In this document: piece after piece, positions 59,289 through 64,000 of the stretch
How the letters are laid out: the number at the start of each line of letters is the position of its first letter
Position numbering within the stretch: the stretch's first letter is position 1
Origin: Micropterus salmoides
Lineage: Eukaryota; Chordata; Actinopteri; Centrarchiformes; Centrarchidae
Direction: 5' to 3'
DNA: 64,000 bases
Assembly (NCBI RefSeq): GCF_014851395.1
Contig: NW_024041039.1
Location: forward strand, 4,492,112 to 4,556,111
Program-made: the position numbers and the translations under genes
The notes under the pieces: model-generated
Told to the model about the DNA's origin: nothing
The model's input: the letters and a program-made list of their open reading frames with translations, nothing else
Database searches by the model: none

Positions 59289-59679
59289 AATACTTTGGGG
59301 AAGATATATGAAAATGTTTTGAGACTTTTTTTTTTTTTTCTGTTTTTCTGAAAATATATTGAAGAGTACTCGCGTGTTTGGTGACCTTTTTAGTACGTCA
59401 GTGATGTACAAATGGAGTCGAGGACACAGTGACATCACAGACTTTAAGTCAGAGAGGGCAGCAAAACACTGTTTTTCAGCCTGATGTCAAGTTATTGAAC
59501 ACTTCATGATCTCGTAAATTGGCCGTCACGAAGTCTAGGTAGACAATTTCATTTGTATATTTTTGTTTACAGTGTCATGCTCGGTGCGTTTTCATCTCCG
59601 TTCCACCAGGCGGCTCTCTAAACCATGTTAAAAAGAAATGTAACTGCCACATGTGAGCTGGATTTAGTCACTTACTTTT
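59289..59679. other. Non-coding, nothing recognised
   Basis: A poly-T at 59327-59339 and unique sequence. Confidence 0.6.
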
Positions 59680-59838
59680 ATATGTGATGTTTGTTTCACT
59701 CCACTGTGTTTTTATTTCCGTTGAAATTGTAACTGGAGTGCCGTCTAGGCCAGGTCTCCCTCGGACAGGAGATTTCATTCTTACGGGAAATCCTCAAGGG
59801 TTAAATAGCGGTTAAATAAACTAGAAAATAAATAAAGA
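59680..59838 (+). mobile_element. LINE 3' tail
   Basis: 'gaaattgtaactggagtgcc', 'gtctaggccaggtctccctc', 'gagatttcattcttacggga' and 'gttaaatagcggttaaataa' in order are a very common fish LINE 3' end. Truncated, with no coding part. Confidence 0.7.
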
Positions 59839-60233
59839 ACTGGCTGAAAAAAATATAGTCAGAAGTGATTTAATTGATGACAATACGTAAAATGCTGATT
59901 TAAATGGAGAAAATCTGTCAAAGGAAAGAAATAATAATAATAATAATAATCGCACCGTCAACTGAGTTGTTTGTTCCATGTCACATGGGCTCATTTAGTT
60001 TCCTTTGGGTTTGTCACGTCATCCCGCTCTTTCTCATGTGTTTCCGTATCGATTGATTTTTTTGGCATCTTTTTGTTGTGATTGCTTTTGTGTTGCGTTG
60101 TCATGTCATGTTAAGTCGTGTTGTGTGGCAGCTTCATGCGTCTCATAAAACCCAAACCCCACGGAGAGCGCAGGTTGGACGCAGACAGGATGTGAAACAC
60201 ATGTGCCGTGTTCACATTAACAACTCTGCAGAG

Positions 60234-60264
<31 letters not shown>

Positions 60265-60860
60265 AGTGTCATGAACACATTTATTAGTGTGTGTGTGTTA
60301 GAGAGAGAGATGGCTGGCATGTCTCAGTCACCTGGCTCTGTCACCCTCCATAATCACTACAATCCAACAGAGAAATCTGCTCTAATCAAACGGGAAACGC
60401 CTCCATGATTTTCTCTCTCCTCATTCATTCCTGATGTTGCGCTCTCTCATCCTTTCTTCCCCTCTCTCCTCCTGTATTCTCTCTTCCCATGTTTCTCTCA
60501 TTTTGTCTCTCTTTAATTTTCACAGTATGTGTGTGTTTCTCTCCCTCTCTCAGTCAGGGAGGCAGCAGTAGCAGCTGGCGAGGGCAGTCCCCAGAGGGAT
60601 TGTGGGTAGGGAGGGGAAGGTTATGGCTTCACTCCCATCACCGATCTGTTGCCTGTGAGTGTGTGTGTGAGATACAGTTCTGGTTCCAGTCGAGTGTAAT
60701 TGGAGCGTGTGTCTTTTCCTACAGAGTGACCTGGTTCGGTTTTGGTTTGTGGTTTTGTTTTAGACTAGATTAGTCTGGTCCGTTTCCTCTGGTTTGATTC
60801 TGGTCTGGCTTTGTTTAGTTTGTGGTTTGTGTTGTTTCTTTGTTTTTTTTGGTATTGGTG
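59839..60860. other. Non-coding, repeats
   Basis: (AAT)n at about 59930-59950 and (TG)n at 60233-60261. The CT-rich 60410-60560 ends in an acceptor-like 'cctctctcag' whose candidate exon was rejected. Confidence 0.6.
60233..60261. repeat. (TG)n microsatellite
   Basis: About 14 TG units. Confidence 0.95.
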
Positions 60861-60906
60861 GTGATGGCGCAATGGATCAGACACATGCCTTTGGTGTGAG
60901 AGACTC
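60861..60906 (+). mobile_element. SINE head fragment (same family as 13742-13917)
   Basis: 'gatggcgcaatggatcagac' and 'acatgcctttggtgtgagag' is the tRNA-like 5' head (A box) of a fish SINE. The phrase 'cctttggtgtg' is shared with the minus-strand SINE at 13742-13917. It stops before the B box. Confidence 0.6.
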
Positions 60907-60970
60907 TCTTTGCGTTAGAGTCAATGGAGCGCAGCCATGAAAGTGTCGGACCTCAGTTAGAGCGAGTCCT

Positions 60971-61000
60971 ATACTCAGCTGTGATTGGGCAGCTGAGTAT
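60971..61000. other. Perfect 11-bp inverted repeat, 8-base loop
   Basis: ATACTCAGCTG (60971-60981) is the exact reverse complement of CAGCTGAGTAT (60990-61000). The loop is TGATTGGG. Each arm carries a CAGCTG E-box core and the loop an inverted CCAAT core. Confidence 0.95.
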
Positions 61001-62385
61001 TCGGGGTGTGGCTTAGCGAAGGGTGATAAAATAAGGCATCGCCAAAATGAAGGAAAAACATGTACAGTATACACTTCACTAGAATGAACAACTGAAATAT
61101 GATTGGTTATCATTGTCCAGTCAACAAGTTCTTGTGAGTATGTGACGTGTGGATTTTAACTGAAAACCAACCAAATAAAAACAAAAAATGTAATCACACT
61201 TCATGCTTTTATTTTAAACATGACCAGACCGCCATCTTACTGCCTTTCCCAGAGCGGTGTGCGAGTGTTTCTTTGCATAAAATCATGGGTACCTCATGCA
61301 CCAGATCTTGATCAAACAGAGCTTCCACATGCTTCTTGCAGTGTTTGTTTTGCCCTTCGTGGAGCACCAGACGGGTGGGGTTTACTGCAGCGGGGGTGGG
61401 GGCTGGGGGGCGTTTGCTTTCCTGCTGTTGGACTCTCCACAGGCTCACAAACACCTCGCGTACTCTGGCCGCTGGATGCCCGCTGTAAACCGAGTCTCTT
61501 TAAATTTTTACCGTGAGAGTTAGTGGTGTGTCAAACATAACCTCTCGCTCTGCTGCCGCCGCCACTACTGCTGGAGGCGTTTGTTTTCCACTCCAGTACG
61601 TGCCTCAGCACTAAATCAGCTGGTTAGAGAGGGGAGCTCGAGGAGTGAAGCAGCTTCCATGCAGCTATTGTACCTGTGTGTGTCTCTTATTTTGATGTTA
61701 CACTCGCAGGTGTACCTGTGATTTTGTGCGTGTATGTGCATTTGAACATTTCTGTGTACATGATTTTACATTCGTATGCCTGTGTGCATCAAACTGTGTT
61801 TTTAGAAGAAGAAAAGCACCAAAACAAATAAAAAATAATATCAGAAGCAGCAGGAGGAAACTGAAATCAAACAAGAGAGGAGGATTTATTTGATTGGAGG
61901 GGAGTTGCTTGTCCGAAAGAAAGAAAGAAAGAAGAAACCTAAGGGTGAACAAGAGGGAAAGAATCATCTTAATGAGATTTAGAATAAAAAGGAAATCATT
62001 TTCAATCTGGGAGCACTTTATCTGCTGCAAAATATACAGAGAAATCATTAACGGGGAGGAAACAGATTGCTGCTGTTTTCGCTGCTGGTTTATGGATTCA
62101 TAACTTGAACTCGGAGGGAAACGCGCTGAACGCCAATACAAGTTAATTTCTTCAACTGGAAATTAGATCTGGATGAAAGAAACAGAGAGAAAGTGAGACA
62201 TAGTTTTAGCTGCCTAAACGTGCCTTGGAGGAAGTTAATTTCTCACTGGTCAGTTGGAACATCTTTAAGCAAAAGCTAATCTCTAGATTCATGATGGAGC
62301 GTTACTGTGCAATGTCAGCGGTGACGAGGGTGACAAGGCGGGGCTAATTCAGTTTTCTTTCGGATCGGTTCACATGGATACCAGT

Positions 62386-62416
<31 letters not shown>
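61001..62416. other. Non-coding, unique
   Basis: Overlapping frames on both strands at 61209-61523 have no domain. A purine-rich patch lies at 61800-62000 and (GT)n at 62389-62416. Confidence 0.6.
62389..62416. repeat. (GT)n microsatellite
   Basis: Fourteen GT units. Confidence 0.95.
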
Positions 62417-62480
62417 CAGGACGTGGTTAGCCTAGCTTAGCATAAAGACCAGAAGCAGAAGGAAATGGTTAGCCAGTGTT
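62417..62480 (-). repeat. Dispersed fish repeat fragment
   Basis: The reverse complement reads 'tctggtctttatgctaagct' followed by 'aggctaacc', the family seen on + at 14768-14850. Confidence 0.5.
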
Positions 62481-64000
62481 TCGGTGCGGTGTCTCTGGCT
62501 GTGGCGGCTACATTTAATCTTGCAGCCATAGAGTATTTGTAACCACATGTTTGAAGGCTGATCTAGTGGATTTTTCTCAGTTGAAGGGTTGTAATGATCA
62601 TTTTTGAGAGACAAGTACAGCATTGAGTCTTGGTCACGCTATAAAATGGCACAAACACGTCTTTTCTGAAATCAGTGGTGCTACAAGCTTGATGTCGTAG
62701 TGAGTACTCACGGGGCTGTTTGGTGAACTTGTCGAGTTCACCGCTAACACGCTAGCTGGCTGTGACCATACAAATGCTAGTCCATCACAATAGTAGTAAT
62801 AATAGTTTTCCTAGCTCGGCCACTAACGGGACAGTGAGTTGTTTATTCAAGAGTTGTGTTTGCTTTTCGCCACGGACTTGTGGCTCATAACGGTCTTCAT
62901 ACCGTGCCTCACGTCAGTTTATACCTCGGGCGGAGAAGGTTATATAAAATTTGATTGTGCAACAGTGATAATATGAAAGCTTTTCCTGTTTTGGACCAAA
63001 AACTCAGTGCTGTCAAGACGTTTTTGCTGTCGGTCGACCGCACAAATTTGCACATCAAAGTTCACCAAATGTGTGACCATGACGGGTGAGAATGTTACAG
63101 ATACTGAGGTTTACGGTGTCCTTAGTACAGAGCTGCAGTATTTGCACAGTGGAAACCTGAAAGTTACAGAAATTATGATGCCCGCTGCCAGCTGAGGCAA
63201 TTTCGTGTGTGCGTTTGACTTTATGTGTGTCTGTGTGTGGAGTCCATTGACCTTCCTTCATCTCCCTGTGAGCAGGACAAATATTTAAAATAGATGTCAT
63301 GTCCTGGAACGCCTCCAGTGTAACAGCCTCCGTGTGTGTGTGTGTTTCAGTGGCTGATTCCTTCGCCTCCTATTGCTGAAGCTCGTGCTTTGTTTTATTT
63401 TTTCCTCCCATCACTCTCCATTGTTGTTTCTCTCTCTCTTTTCCTACAACCTCCCCACTTCATTTCCTTCACTCCTCTCTCTCTCGCTGCCTCTCTCTCT
63501 CTCTCTCTCCCCTCTCTCTCTGTCCGACAGCCACTAATAATAACGCATGAAGGCAGTCGCACCAAATGAAGACAAATGCCGTCCACTGCTTTGGAATCAT
63601 AATCTCTCTCTCTCTGCCTCTCTCCGTGCTGTCTCGCCCTCGCGCTTGTCCTCCACCCTCTGTTCTCTCGATCTTCATCTCCCTGTTCAGCTGCAGAGTG
63701 GGATGTTTCTATATAAACCTCAAAATCTGATCTTTTACTTTTTACTGTTATCATGAATTGAGAAGAAGCGTTCAGATGTGTCTGTGGGACAAAGTCTGAA
63801 TCGGAACAAATCACCTTGAGGAAACATCAGAGACAGAGTGTCCTTCACACGGATATGTTGTTCATGTACTTCATGGCGTTCTATGTGTAGTACACCCCTA
63901 CAAGTGTACTTTATATCTGCCGTCTAAATTATTTCTGGCTGGTAATGTCCCAATCATAACACTTATTAGAGCCTGATCCATTATTTTAGATTTACTAGAT
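62481..64000. other. Non-coding; CT-rich at 63395-63680
   Basis: No gene is supported. (TG)n at about 63331-63347 and (CT)n at about 63489-63510; the frames at 63336-63814 on both strands are low complexity. Confidence 0.65.

Noticed and set aside
60545..60602. Candidate short exon after 'ccctctctcag' with donor-like gtaggg
   Set aside because: The CT tract is part of a long low-complexity region and the peptide is a Gly/Ser-rich fragment with no match I know.
61209..61523. Overlapping 75-98 codon frames on both strands
   Set aside because: Opposite-strand overlap, no domain, no gene context.

Overview
This looks like nuclear DNA of a bony fish, probably a percomorph teleost. The evidence is the mixture of repeats: two decayed Tc1-type transposons of families common in teleosts, tRNA-derived SINEs with the conserved fish central domain, the end of a Penelope-like retroelement, several hAT, PIF/Harbinger-like and piggyBac-like miniature elements, LINE 3' tails, and very many (CA)n, (GA)n and poly-purine tracts. 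The composition is AT-rich with CpG-rich islands. There is no bacterial gene organisation. A 500-base run of N (4580-5079) is an assembly gap.

The window is almost certainly intronic or intergenic. Only one host coding exon can be supported at moderate confidence: 83 bp at 38979-39061 on the + strand, with acceptor and donor sites and one convincing frame of 27 codons. I do not recognise the protein. Nearly every other open frame is low-complexity sequence or transposon debris.

Layout. 1-780: end of a Penelope-like element carrying an in-frame 39-bp tandem array, with a SINE head at its border. 780-4580: (TG)/(CA) and poly-purine tracts, the latter split by a hAT-type miniature element with a perfect 8-bp target duplication. 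5080-16400: mostly unique sequence with two copies of a hAT family that has a BED-finger remnant, SINEs, a LINE tail and an 890-bp pyrimidine tract. 16400-28000: unique sequence, some possible conserved non-coding blocks, a 99-bp minisatellite and small terminal-inverted-repeat elements. 28600-29930 and 41400-42930: two Tc1 pseudo-transposons; the second sits inside an older element, which continues on both sides. 30617-31756 and 46985-48157: two elements of about 1.15 kb with clear terminal inverted repeats. 39709-40089: a solo LTR. 48000-64000: further hAT-type elements, a piggyBac-type miniature element, a LINE tail, microsatellites and unique sequence.

No operon, CRISPR array, functional RNA gene or new multi-gene system is visible. 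The most informative observations concern transposon history (nested insertions, a chimeric element, a mutated catalytic residue), the single candidate exon, one CpG-rich block, and several inverted repeats. Family names are from memory of the motifs and no database search was run.
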